Positions 48,867 to 57,695 of a DNA stretch of 64,000 bases are shown one piece after another. The first letter of the stretch is position 1; each line of letters begins with the position of its first letter. The notes beneath the pieces were generated by a model that did not search any database, was not told where the DNA came from, and saw only the letters and a list, made by a program, of their open reading frames with translations. This DNA is from a virus: positions 1 through 64,000 of the IMG/VR virus record IMGVR_UViG_3300047548_000314; one strand, 5' to 3'. A program made the translations under genes and the position numbers.

Positions 48867-51584
48867 TTATCCGAAACTAAAGAAGTCATCGACCTTGCTA
48901 TTAGTATTGGTATCGGTTCTAATGTTCCAATTCAATACGCCCAATAAGTTGTCAATCTTTTCATCAACTAATGTTCGTTCCATTTCTAAGTCATCAAATG
49001 GAAGATCAATAAACCATTTGGGCAATCTCAATTCGTCTGTAGGATATGCAACACTTGTAAATCCAAGTGGATTATCCTTTACTTTACAAACAATAATCTT
49101 CATTCCATCAACTATCTTTTGACTATATTGATCATTGTTCATCTTACGAAGATAGTTATAGTTAAGTGCTGCTCTAACATGTCCGGGCATATTAGCTTTG
49201 CCTGTCTTGCTACGAGCTTCTAATTCACCATAATATGTGAGTTTATTAACACTCTTGGGAGAACCCTTAGTCCAGCTATCTTGCTCGCTTAGCCAATTCT
49301 TGAATTCACGAATCTTGCTTACAACTTCGTCTCTTGGCGCACCAGCAAGCACAATTTCAAGAACTTCCATCAAGAATGCTTGAACATACTTGGGAGTGTC
49401 TGCCCGCTTAAGATCAAGACCCATTGCCTTAATCTCGCCCATCTTGTTCCCTGTATCTTTTCTTTTGCCTTCTTTGTCAAAGATGTTGATGGCATATCTT
49501 TTCTTTGTGATGAACAATGTTCTATCACCGATAAGTTCACGACCTGCCTTAATAACTTCACCGTTTTTGATAGGACAATGAAATGCTCGTTCCATAAATG
49601 AAGGGAAGCTTAGATTGACATGGTCCGCGATAGTGTCATATAGTTCAATACAAGTTTCTTTGTTCCAAACAAGTTCTCCTCGTTCAATCTGACCCTTGAC
49701 AAGAGGATATGCACTAAAATAACAGGAGTCAGTATCACCATACACAATAGCTTCGCCGTCGTGTTCATACTTTTCCGTGATGATTTCATTAATTTGGCTC
49801 ATCATATGTTTCACAACTTGACGACCGCTTAATGTAACTGACTGCCCGATTCTTTTATCATAGAAACGACAATGTTCGTTCAACAATGCACCATATGCTG
49901 AGTTAAGCAAAATCTTGCGAACAAGCTGACGCTTATCATAATAGTCAAACATATCTGTGCCATATGCTTCTTTGGCTTCTTTCTGAATACTTTTTCGTTC
50001 AGTATACCAACGAGACAACAATCCGGGAATGACACCTTCTTGTTCATATGTAAAGATGGTGCCATTAGCACTAATCATCCAGGGCTTATGACTGTCAAAG
50101 ATTAGTTTCCAGATTTCAGCAGCACTCATTTCTACGCTACGACCATCTTCATAATCAATGGTAAGCATAGTACCACGTTCTTGGTTCATAATAGCAGTAT
50201 ATTCTAATGAACCAAACAAGTTTTCCCAAAGAATAGCGCCAGTGACTGCATCTGCATCATCACCGTTCTTCTTTTTACGCTTGTCTTTAGCAAGTGCAAG
50301 GCTCTTTTCACGCATATATTGATTAGTCAATGTCTGTCTAACCTGACCAATGATAGTTTCAGGAGCCATATTCAATGCGCGAATTGTAGATGGATATAGA
50401 CTGTTAATGTCAACTGCACCGACCCATTCGTGAATGCCCTTCTTAGGAACAGCAACATATGCACCCGCTGCTTGTTGCTCATCACCGAAACTATCTCTGC
50501 GCTTTTTGTCAGGCACGACTAAATCACGATTATGTGCTTCGTTATAGATAGCCATTTCAATCATTGCTACTGAACCCATAACAGTGGGCATCAATACAGT
50601 GTTTTCGTGTGCTAGAGCATTTGCAAGATCAAGAAACTTTAGTTTATTATGAATCTTAACCATCAGCATTGTATCCTGACGATTATACTGCACGAATGTC
50701 TTGAAATCTTTGTTGTATAACTGGTCAAGACTACCTTCATATTGAGTCTTGCGCTCACCAACTTCCATTTCACCAATAGCATCTAGACTATAGCTATGGC
50801 GACTTTCATAGTTATACTTCTTATACAACTGTAGATAGTCCATATGAATGCGACCAACTAGGTCATAAGTTGTTTCTTCTTTACCATATCGCTCATATGT
50901 TCTAGACTTTGGAAGTTGACCAAGCAAACAAAACTTTCTAGTATCGTCCTTACTCATAATACGGGTAACACGATTTACTAGATAGGGAATATCGTACCCT
51001 TCTGAGTTCCAACCAGTCAAAACATCTGCATCTTCAATCAATTCAAAGAATGTTTCAAACATTTCTATCTCATTACGAAATAAGAAACAATTCTCAAAGT
51101 CTTTGGTTAATTCTTTTGCAGTTTCATCTGTCATATGTCTTGGAGGCATAACCAATGTAATCAATTGATCAAGCCAATCCAAATACATACTTATTGCTGT
51201 TACACTATTGAATGGATCATCGGTAGGACTGAATCCTCTATCAGGATCAAAGTCGACCTCAATATCGAAAAAGCAAGTATGAAGCTTAGGCGGTTCAGCG
51301 TTTAAGTAGTTGTCACTGAGACACCTAAAAACTACATTGATATCACTTTCGAACAGAGTTTTACCACGATGTATTCTACGCTCTTTCTCAAACTCTGCTT
51401 TCTTGCGAGTAGAGAAACGAGATACGCTGTCTCCAAAGATACTGCGATATTTTCCTCGAGGATCTGTGTAATAGAAAGTATAGTTGGTAGGATATTCCTT
51501 GTAGAGGCGTTTGCCCTCAGAACTACGCTCTACGACAAATATCCTATCACTTTTTCCGTCAAGAACGGCGTCAATATATGACAT
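48867..51584 (-). CDS. Family B DNA polymerase (gp43-like), 905 aa
   Basis: Exonuclease motifs: D107/E109 (FFDIEVDFD), GWNSEGYDIPYL (from G191) and YNRQDTML (from Y300). Polymerase motif A is VDINSLYPSTIRAL (D392), motif B KILLNSAYGALLN (about 557-569) and motif C YGDTDSCYF (about 615-623). The length matches T4 gp43 (898 aa). It is the replicative polymerase with proofreading, adjacent to its clamp and DsbA-like neighbour. Confidence 0.96.
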   Translation of the reverse strand: MSYIDAVLDGKSDRIFVVERSSEGKRLYKEYPTNYTFYYTDPRGKYRSIFGDSVSRFSTRKKAEFEKERRIHRGKTLFESDINVVFRCLSDNYLNAEPPKLHTCFFDIEVDFDPDRGFSPTDDPFNSVTAISMYLDWLDQLITLVMPPRHMTDETAKELTKDFENCFLFRNEIEMFETFFELIEDADVLTGWNSEGYDIPYLVNRVTRIMSKDDTRKFCLLGQLPKSRTYERYGKEETTYDLVGRIHMDYLQLYKKYNYESRHSYSLDAIGEMEVGERKTQYEGSLDQLYNKDFKTFVQYNRQDTMLMVKIHNKLKFLDLANALAHENTVLMPTVMGSVAMIEMAIYNEAHNRDLVVPDKKRRDSFGDEQQAAGAYVAVPKKGIHEWVGAVDINSLYPSTIRALNMAPETIIGQVRQTLTNQYMREKSLALAKDKRKKKNGDDADAVTGAILWENLFGSLEYTAIMNQERGTMLTIDYEDGRSVEMSAAEIWKLIFDSHKPWMISANGTIFTYEQEGVIPGLLSRWYTERKSIQKEAKEAYGTDMFDYYDKRQLVRKILLNSAYGALLNEHCRFYDKRIGQSVTLSGRQVVKHMMSQINEIITEKYEHDGEAIVYGDTDSCYFSAYPLVKGQIERGELVWNKETCIELYDTIADHVNLSFPSFMERAFHCPIKNGEVIKAGRELIGDRTLFITKKRYAINIFDKEGKRKDTGNKMGEIKAMGLDLKRADTPKYVQAFLMEVLEIVLAGAPRDEVVSKIREFKNWLSEQDSWTKGSPKSVNKLTYYGELEARSKTGKANMPGHVRAALNYNYLRKMNNDQYSQKIVDGMKIIVCKVKDNPLGFTSVAYPTDELRLPKWFIDLPFDDLEMERTLVDEKIDNLLGVLNWNIRTDTNTNSKVDDFFSFG

Positions 51585-51587
51585 TAA

Positions 51588-51842
51588 TTAGGCTTTGCCC
51601 ACCGTAAGTAGAATGTTGTTGAGTTCCTCATTTTCCTCGTTCGTTTCGTTCAAACGGGACTTGTGTGCGACCTTAATTGCCTTCTTGAGGATAGAGGGCT
51701 TGATTTCTAATTCTTCTGCAATAGCCTTAATTGTATCATTAAGACCTTCGTTGAGTGTTTCCACTTCAACAAGGACCGAAATACCTTCGTTTACTAATTG
51801 AACCAATTTGACCTTTGCTTCAGCATTAAATGTTCGTGACAA
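51588..51842 (-). CDS. DsbA-like dsDNA-binding protein, 84 aa
   Basis: The helical, mixed-charge protein with LNDTIKAIAEELEIKPSILK and KAIKVAHKSRL resembles T4 DsbA (89 aa), which binds double-stranded DNA at late promoters. It lies directly upstream of the polymerase gene. The identification rests on length, helix pattern and context and is moderate. Confidence 0.6.
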   Translation of the reverse strand: MSRTFNAEAKVKLVQLVNEGISVLVEVETLNEGLNDTIKAIAEELEIKPSILKKAIKVAHKSRLNETNEENEELNNILLTVGKA

Positions 51843-51905
51843 ATTTTATCTCCTTATTTGTTTAACTATATTACAGTATTTTGTGTAGCAACACAACTGG
51901 TTTGG

Positions 51906-51975
51906 TATAAATATAGTTGAGAATCGCGGTACTGGTAATACCCATTCTCTCTAATACTGAAACGGAGTATCAGCG
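51906..51975 (+). promoter_or_regulatory. Homing-endonuclease leader, copy 4
   Basis: TATAAATA (51906-51913), stem GAGAAT (51919-51924)/ATTCTC (51944-51949), inner GGTA (51928-51931)/TACC (51939-51942), then ATACT (51954-51958)/AGTAT (51966-51970). The first stem has different bases from copies 1-3 and 5 but still pairs fully. Confidence 0.88.
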
Positions 51976-52627
51976 ATGAACACTATTTATTTCTATTCCA
52001 ACAAGCCTGATGGTTTTTATGTATATGCGTTTATCCGAAAAAAACGGAACACCTTATTATATTGGTAAAGGAAAAGGTAGAAGGTGGAAACATAACAAAC
52101 ACGAACAATTCAAAACTCCATCTGACTATTCTAGAGTAATTATATTAGAAGCAGGATTGACTGAAATAGGAGCATTCGCACTAGAGAGGAGGTACATTAA
52201 GTGGCACGGTCGAAAAGATATAGGTACCGGCATATTACAGAATCGCACTGACGGCGGCGATGGCGTATCTGGAATGATACAAAGTGAAGAATCCAATCGT
52301 GCAAGAAGTATAGCTCAACTTGGTGTACCTAAAGGTCCTCACACTGAAGAAAGAAAAAAGGCAATTAGCATTGCAAAAAAAGGAAAGAAAATAACAGGGC
52401 GAGGATTAGAAAACCTACGAAAAGCTCGGGAATTAAAAAGAGGAACCAAACGTCCAGATCATAGCGAAAAAATGAAGGGGGCCGGAAACCCTATGTTTGG
52501 CAAGAAAAGAGAGAAGACCCGCGGATCAACCGGAATGAAGTGGTATAATAACGGTATCCTCTCTGTTGTTTCTGATACCTGTCCCCCGGATTATGTTCCG
52601 GGAAGAATATACAAAAGAAAGAAGTAG
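51976..52627 (+). pseudogene. GIY-YIG homing endonuclease interrupted by a frameshift
   Basis: The start set by the leader is ATG 51976 (MNTIYFYSNKPDGFYVYAFI), which contains the GIY half of the motif but runs to a stop after 30 codons. The continuation [14 protein letters not shown], with [13 protein letters not shown] and the C-terminal repeats, is in another frame. The break falls at seven A's (52038-52044); removing one A restores one frame. Either it is dead or it relies on slippage. The frame from ATG 52010 lacks the first strand. Confidence 0.8.
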
Positions 52628-53212
52628 TTACTGAAATATGTGATGGTTCTTCTCGCCATAGATTTTGATATACTTGCCAGCTAACATATCAGCCATCGCT
52701 TCAATGGGACTGCCGGGATAACTATCGCCGGGCTGAATCATACCCAGTTCACTTTGGCGACAATGAACAATTTCGTGGAATACTGTTCTTAAGATATCGA
52801 CTAAATTTCGGTTCTTTGCATAAACCCATATAGTATCTGAACCTTCAGTGTGCCTACCAGTATGATGATTTTGCTGAGCATCTTCTGTGTCCATACTCAG
52901 TTCAATTTTTATTGGATTCTTAAGATGAACCCTACGCATTGCCCATTCAGCAAACTTATTCACTTCGTCAGGAATGTCTAGATTTTCAATGTCAACATCT
53001 ACTTCATCTAACTTGTTTTTAATCCAGGTATCAGGAGTTCTTTTGTATTTTTTAACAAACAAGTCGTGTAATGCCTTACCAGTAATATGATGCTTTTGTG
53101 CAACTTTACGCATAAGTTTATCAATGGTATCATAATCGTGCTTAGCCAAACTAGGTAGTTTTTTGGCTAATTCCGAGGCAGCAGATTCTACTAAGATTTC
53201 ATCACCGAGCAT
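52628..53212 (-). CDS. HExxH metallopeptidase-like protein, 194 aa
   Basis: FHEIVH (H146, E147, H150) is the zinc motif, and E171 in IEAMADMLAG is a likely third ligand, the arrangement of gluzincin-type peptidases. The N-terminal 90 residues are helical. The N-terminus (MLGDEILVES) fits the shared peptide of the head-internal candidates. It may degrade cell wall or host protein on injection. The late promoter at 53217 makes its mRNA leaderless. Confidence 0.75.
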   Translation of the reverse strand: MLGDEILVESAASELAKKLPSLAKHDYDTIDKLMRKVAQKHHITGKALHDLFVKKYKRTPDTWIKNKLDEVDVDIENLDIPDEVNKFAEWAMRRVHLKNPIKIELSMDTEDAQQNHHTGRHTEGSDTIWVYAKNRNLVDILRTVFHEIVHCRQSELGMIQPGDSYPGSPIEAMADMLAGKYIKIYGEKNHHIFQ

Positions 53213-53216
53213 ATTA

Positions 53217-53224
53217 TATTTATC
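53217..53224 (-). promoter_or_regulatory. Late promoter, leaderless type
   Basis: GATAAATA, four bases, ATG at 53212. Confidence 0.6.
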
Positions 53225-53234
53225 ATTGGATATG

Positions 53235-53266
53235 GAAATGGCGACGAATTACTTCGCCGCCATTTC
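53235..53266 (-). terminator. Strong hairpin after the outer-membrane protein gene
   Basis: A 14-bp stem with a 4-base loop (arms 53235-53248 and 53253-53266). One position is A-C on the plus strand but G-U on the minus strand, so the structure is better as minus-strand RNA, downstream of the gene ending at 53280. Confidence 0.7.
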
Positions 53267-53279
53267 TTTTATAAATTAA

Positions 53280-53846
53280 TTAAAACTTCTGGCTGATGGA
53301 AATACCAACAGTATCGCTATCGGTAGTTCCGCGAGTGCGATAATAAGTAGCGCCTACCCCAGTTCTATCACTGATTGCGTAGGTGAGACCAGCGTGAACT
53401 CGCTCCTCGTTAATATTGTCGAGATATTCAAATCCCTGACGATGGCGATAACCAGCAGTTACTGAAACCGGACCATATACCTGACGCGAACCCTTGATTC
53501 CAAGACCCCAGAATTCACTGGTATTGCCCTGCTTGAAAGATTCACCAAGCTCGGCATAAGCAGTGGTCTTAATACCAGCTACTTCTGGGAGATTGTATCC
53601 AATCTTACCAGAAAACTTAGCATCAACTGCACCAGCATTCTGCGCCTGCTTAGCCTGTAGCTCTGCACCAGCAACTACATTGCCGTATACATTACCCCAG
53701 TATTCAACCTTAAGTTCGGTAGAGTCAGTGTGTGCGCCACCGCGAACATCGCCAAGACGAACTTCGCCAGTGAGTGTTCCTGCTGCAAGAGCAGGAGTTG
53801 CAACGACTGCCGAGGCGAGTGCTGCGATTGCAATTAGCTTCTTCAT
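53280..53846 (-). CDS. Outer-membrane beta-barrel protein with signal peptide, 188 aa
   Basis: A Sec signal peptide (MKKLIAIAALASAVVATPAL, cut after ALA) leads to a mature protein of alternating amphipathic strands (LKVEYWGNVYGNVVAGAELQ and more) that ends in the outer-membrane targeting Phe (SISQKF). The barrel looks like 8 strands. It would go to the host outer membrane, perhaps altering receptors or permeability. It is monocistronic, with its own promoter, 5' hairpin and terminator. Confidence 0.85.
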   Translation of the reverse strand: MKKLIAIAALASAVVATPALAAGTLTGEVRLGDVRGGAHTDSTELKVEYWGNVYGNVVAGAELQAKQAQNAGAVDAKFSGKIGYNLPEVAGIKTTAYAELGESFKQGNTSEFWGLGIKGSRQVYGPVSVTAGYRHRQGFEYLDNINEERVHAGLTYAISDRTGVGATYYRTRGTTDSDTVGISISQKF

Positions 53847-53878
53847 AAATTAACTTTCCTTTTTCATAGTTAAAGTCC

Positions 53879-53930
53879 GACTATTTGCATAGTCAGTTAT
53901 ATATTTAACAGGTGTGTAGGTGTATGTCAA
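53879..53930 (-). promoter_or_regulatory. Sigma-70-like promoter with 5'-terminal hairpin
   Basis: TTGACA (53925-53930), 17 bp, TAAATA (53902-53907). The predicted +1 is directly followed by the stem GACTAT/ATAGTC with a 4-base loop (53879-53894). Confidence 0.7.
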
Positions 53931-53945
53931 ATTTATTGGGTAAAC

Positions 53946-54260
53946 TCAATAAATGCTTTTCGGAGCACGTGGCTTGTTATAATTCTTCACGGTATCAATG
54001 AATGCTTCCTTACTCTGAATAGCAAGGTTCTGCATTTCTTCACGGTCCATGGGCTTGAGCGTTTCATAGCGATTCAAGAATGCAATCATTGCATTTACAG
54101 GAAGCTCAACTCTGGAACCATCACGAAAGGCGATAGGGCGATTGCCGCCAGTATCCATACTCTTGCGAATCTGAACGACAAGGTTGGGAACCTTTTCAGT
54201 ATCCGGATCTTCAATGTTGTCATCTTCAAACGATTCAAACAAGATTTCATTAATTTTCAT
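53946..54260 (-). CDS. Hypothetical protein, 104 aa, candidate head-internal
   Basis: The start MKINEILFES fits the shared N-terminal peptide. The rest is acidic then helical (VNAMIAFLNRYETLKPMDRE), with no catalytic motif. It has both an early (54298-54326) and a late (54279-54286) promoter and AAAGG before the ATG. Function unknown. Confidence 0.7.
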   Translation of the reverse strand: MKINEILFESFEDDNIEDPDTEKVPNLVVQIRKSMDTGGNRPIAFRDGSRVELPVNAMIAFLNRYETLKPMDREEMQNLAIQSKEAFIDTVKNYNKPRAPKSIY

Positions 54261-54278
54261 ATTATATCACCTTTTGTG

Positions 54279-54286
54279 TATTTATC
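54279..54286 (-). promoter_or_regulatory. Late promoter GATAAATA
   Basis: It lies 18 bases before the start of the 104-aa gene, with an ordinary ribosome site between. Confidence 0.55.
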
Positions 54287-54297
54287 AGTGAATCACT

Positions 54298-54326
54298 GTT
54301 TTAGCATAGTTAGCTAGCATTGTCAA
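54298..54326 (-). promoter_or_regulatory. Sigma-70-like promoter
   Basis: TTGACA (54321-54326), 17 bp, TAAAAC (54298-54303), upstream of the 104-aa gene. Confidence 0.65.
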
Positions 54327-54335
54327 CCTATTTTA

Positions 54336-57011
54336 TCAATCTGTTGCCAAATTCACATCCACGATGTTTCCAGATAGTCCGGGCTCCATTTCTATGGCCC
54401 TGGTAGCAGCGTGATCACGATCATAACCTAAAAGATTAATCTGCCTGCCACTCGTAGTGGTGATGGTATATACATTCATACCACTGCTGCTAGAAGGCTG
54501 ATGTTGTCGCCTAACTTCTAAATCTTGCTGGCTCCACATAGGTCTATGTGATTCGGCTCTATCTCTTGCGTGTTGCTCATTATTAGCCATAACATTTATA
54601 GTTTCGCCAGTTCTACTATTAGATACTACCCAGCTTCCGAATGTATTATCTTCGTCACTACCGCCAAATGCTGGCTGAGCCTGACCTAAATGACCGCGCA
54701 ACCTATCTCTCCAATCAGAAGATTGACTTGGTTCATTCATTCGTTCTATCTGTTGTGCTTGTCTAGCTTGATACATAGAGACTGTGCTTCTGTCAGAATC
54801 CTGCAATACAATATCAGGTTCTTGAACTCTATACAAGTTAGGATACAATGTCATTGCAATGCGATTAGCTTCTGAAACCGATCTAGCTGCAATATATTCA
54901 CTAGCTGTTACGTAAGGTTGAGTTTGTCCAGTCACACGGTATAACTGATATTCCTGACCCAGGTCACTAGAAGGTTCTGCGCCAGTTTGCAAGCTTACAG
55001 GAGTAACAGTGATATCAGCGCCACTAGTAAAATTATGTGGATCGTTTCTAATTGCACGCCCTCTAGCATTTTGTTCACTGCCAGCAGCTAATCTAACCTC
55101 ATGTCCTGTGTCATTGTTGCGAACAATATATAATTGCTCACCTGGTGCCATTCTAGGAGATGATTGCTGTGGTTCCTCAAACTCATCCTTCAATCTAGCA
55201 GTAAGTTCGCCTTGATTAACCATATTAGGATACATATCAACCGCGATTTCAACTGCTTGCATTGGGCTGAAGGCGTAGATTTCAACTCTCTTATCCGGGT
55301 CGTCACCGTGAACAATATAGTAGTGATTGCCGGTAAACTCAGTTACTAAGATGTTTTCTATATCGTCTGGCTTGAACCAGCTAGGCTCTAGCTTAACTGC
55401 GGCTTGTAATGCTTTATCATCATTACTGACTTGCTCTGTTCGCTTGAGAATGATTCTGCGATTATCGCCGGTTGGGTTATCATATTCAACAATCCAGTCA
55501 CCGTCTCTTGCCTGATAGATTGGAACTTCAATGATACCCTGTGCAGTATATTTTGATTGTTTTCTTTCTGCTTGTGCAGTCTTAAGTTTATTCTTAAGTT
55601 CACTTCTAGTGATAGTGCCGGCAGCATACTGAACAAATATATCCTCAATTGATCCTTTAGTAGGAGCAAACATCTTAGTTAATTTCTTTAGGTATTCCTT
55701 ACGATATTTGTCAGGATCAACTGCTGCATCAAGTGCTACAACACAGCGATATAGTGTATCTTCTACCTTATCAAAATTATCACCAAGCCAATCTCCGCCC
55801 GGGCCTCTGAATTCAACACGATTATCTTTTGGATTGATACTAGTGAACTTACCTACTCTTCCCGAGTGAATAACTTTACTTGCCATTTCTTCTAAATTAT
55901 TTTTTAATTTTTTAAATAAAAGTTCTTTATCTTGCGGACTAGCATCTGCAATAACATCCATCGCACTTTTACAATATGTATTTGCACTGCGACCAAATCT
56001 ATCTAATAGATATTTGTCACCTAATAACAATGTAAGCTTAACAAAGTCTAATTTGTCTTGATCAAAATCAGGAACACTAACATTCATATGTAATCCGGTA
56101 GAGCGATTAGTATAGGCACCTCTTCCGTCGGCCCATTTCTTAACTAACTTAACTTGTTCAACTGCTTGGTCTAATGACAACGGAGGACTAATAAACTCTA
56201 AACCGGTATCACCACCTTCACCGTGTAAACTTGAGTCAGGTTCAATATCGTATGCATCATCTTCTCTATTACCGCCGTGATAACTTGTGCTATAATTGGC
56301 ATGCATTCCTACTGCTCGTGAAAATTCGCTAGCTACCTGTTCAAGATTCATTTCACTATCGCCGCCGGTATAGTATGGCCACATAATATATCCACTAGTG
56401 GCACCGGGAACATCCGACATATTATAAATGCCGATACTATTTAAAAATTGTCTTTCATCAAAGTCGCCTTCTTCTTGTTTTTCATCACGAAATTCTTCAT
56501 ATGCTTTACTGTAGTTATAACCTTGTTCTTCCCATTCATCCTCAATGAATTTTTCCCAGTCTTCCTTTGAAGGAACTCGGTCGCCTAATAAATCTTCTTC
56601 TGTTCCTACATAATCAGCAACTTCGTCATCGCTTACATTTTCACGACACCACTTGGTAAAATATTCTCCACTTTCTTGACTCCATAAATCGTCAATTTGT
56701 TCGCTTTGATATTCGTAGAACTTTTCTTGAAGTTCATTGCGCAAATCATTTATAGCACTACCGTAATTATATTCGCCATCGTCAAAAAACCTTATGATAT
56801 CGTCAATGTCATAAGCATCTTCATCCATACTCATATCTTCTTCTGGATCGGCATCATCATCTACTGTGCCAACATTAGGCACGATCATCTCAAACTCAAT
56901 ACCAACTTTAGCATCAATGTCACTAGCTAATTTTTTGAGGTTGCTAGGACTCATCTTGACTTCAAATAAGTCTTCGTATGATTCAACTATTAAGAAATCT
57001 TTAGCGCGCAA
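54336..57011 (-). CDS. Amidoligase-like protein with C-terminal repeats, 891 aa
   Basis: The middle region matches the amidoligase (glutamine-synthetase-like) fold: KVGIEFEMIVP, EPDSSLHGEGGDTGLEFISP, RSTGLHMNVSVP and LLGDKYLLDRFGRSANTYCK. These proteins join an amine to a carboxylate using ATP. The C-terminal third (about 555-890) contains five similar 45-residue units (HYYIVHGDD, QLYIVRNNDTGHEV, QLYRVTGQ, WVVSNSRTGETINV, NVYTITTTSGRQINL). The N-terminus MRAKDFLIVES is the shared peptide. A paralogue follows at 57814. Confidence 0.75.
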   Translation of the reverse strand: MRAKDFLIVESYEDLFEVKMSPSNLKKLASDIDAKVGIEFEMIVPNVGTVDDDADPEEDMSMDEDAYDIDDIIRFFDDGEYNYGSAINDLRNELQEKFYEYQSEQIDDLWSQESGEYFTKWCRENVSDDEVADYVGTEEDLLGDRVPSKEDWEKFIEDEWEEQGYNYSKAYEEFRDEKQEEGDFDERQFLNSIGIYNMSDVPGATSGYIMWPYYTGGDSEMNLEQVASEFSRAVGMHANYSTSYHGGNREDDAYDIEPDSSLHGEGGDTGLEFISPPLSLDQAVEQVKLVKKWADGRGAYTNRSTGLHMNVSVPDFDQDKLDFVKLTLLLGDKYLLDRFGRSANTYCKSAMDVIADASPQDKELLFKKLKNNLEEMASKVIHSGRVGKFTSINPKDNRVEFRGPGGDWLGDNFDKVEDTLYRCVVALDAAVDPDKYRKEYLKKLTKMFAPTKGSIEDIFVQYAAGTITRSELKNKLKTAQAERKQSKYTAQGIIEVPIYQARDGDWIVEYDNPTGDNRRIILKRTEQVSNDDKALQAAVKLEPSWFKPDDIENILVTEFTGNHYYIVHGDDPDKRVEIYAFSPMQAVEIAVDMYPNMVNQGELTARLKDEFEEPQQSSPRMAPGEQLYIVRNNDTGHEVRLAAGSEQNARGRAIRNDPHNFTSGADITVTPVSLQTGAEPSSDLGQEYQLYRVTGQTQPYVTASEYIAARSVSEANRIAMTLYPNLYRVQEPDIVLQDSDRSTVSMYQARQAQQIERMNEPSQSSDWRDRLRGHLGQAQPAFGGSDEDNTFGSWVVSNSRTGETINVMANNEQHARDRAESHRPMWSQQDLEVRRQHQPSSSSGMNVYTITTTSGRQINLLGYDRDHAATRAIEMEPGLSGNIVDVNLATD

Positions 57012-57014
57012 GTG

Positions 57015-57458
57015 TTAGGCCCTCGCTGTTTTTAAAATGCTTCTTAACATCCACTTGTGTTTACTGTGGGCGTCAATGCGTTCTGCAATGAAGTTAGCAA
57101 TACCCTGTTCGTCGGCATCATTTGCTACGTGGAAGGCTTGCTTATACATCCCGAGTATGATATCATTATCATAGTATAATTCCTGCATCATTAATTCGGC
57201 TCGTGGAATCTTCGTTTGGTCTTCAATTTGACTTAGTTCAGCATAACGAGTTATACTGCCAGGTGTATAACTATCAAGCTGGCGAATGATTTCAGCTATC
57301 TTGTCAATGGTGTTGTCATATACTTCTGAGTAATAGTTACTAAAGAATTCGTGATATTGGGGGAAGTCTGGACCCTCTACGTTCCAGTGAAAATTCTGTG
57401 CCTTGATAGATAGGGCATAGGCTGTTGCCAATAGTGTTTTAAGTGTATCTGCTAACAT
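57015..57458 (-). CDS. Dps-like ferritin-family protein, 147 aa
   Basis: The Dps pattern YALSIKAQNFHWNVEGPDFP with the metal-site His/Trp, then HEFFSNYYSEVYDNTIDKIA (Asp and Glu ligands), marks a mini-ferritin. Host Dps stores iron and shields DNA from oxidation. The length is typical. In the phage it might protect DNA in the head or the infected cell. It has a late promoter (57477-57484) and an AGGAC site. Confidence 0.88.
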   Translation of the reverse strand: MLADTLKTLLATAYALSIKAQNFHWNVEGPDFPQYHEFFSNYYSEVYDNTIDKIAEIIRQLDSYTPGSITRYAELSQIEDQTKIPRAELMMQELYYDNDIILGMYKQAFHVANDADEQGIANFIAERIDAHSKHKWMLRSILKTARA

Positions 57459-57476
57459 AATATAAGTCCTATAGAC

Positions 57477-57484
57477 TATTTATT
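57477..57484 (-). promoter_or_regulatory. Late promoter AATAAATA for the Dps-like gene
   Basis: It lies 19 bases before the ATG with an AGGAC ribosome site between; it overlaps the end of the upstream gene. Confidence 0.55.
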
Positions 57485-57695
57485 GTTTTGATTCAAGAAC
57501 AGCAACTCTTTTGTCCAAGTCGTGAATCTCATCTTCAATATCATCTTTGAGTTGGTCTCTTGCAATTTGGTTATTATCTTGTATTAATTGTATTTGTTCC
57601 TGCAGGTCAATGACAGTCATTAATAGGTAACCTACTCCTGTCAATAATAAAGGAAATATCGCCATTAATATATCTTTTATCAATCCCTCTTTCAT
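57480..57695 (-). CDS. Membrane protein with coiled coil, 71 aa
   Basis: One or two short membrane stretches (LIKDILMAIFPLLLTGVGYL) precede a coiled coil (LQEQIQLIQDNNQIARDQLK, then DLDKRVAVLESK). The layout resembles small holin-like or spanin-like proteins, though that is a guess. The ATG overlaps the preceding stop (TAATG). Confidence 0.7.
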   Translation of the reverse strand: MKEGLIKDILMAIFPLLLTGVGYLLMTVIDLQEQIQLIQDNNQIARDQLKDDIEDEIHDLDKRVAVLESKQ

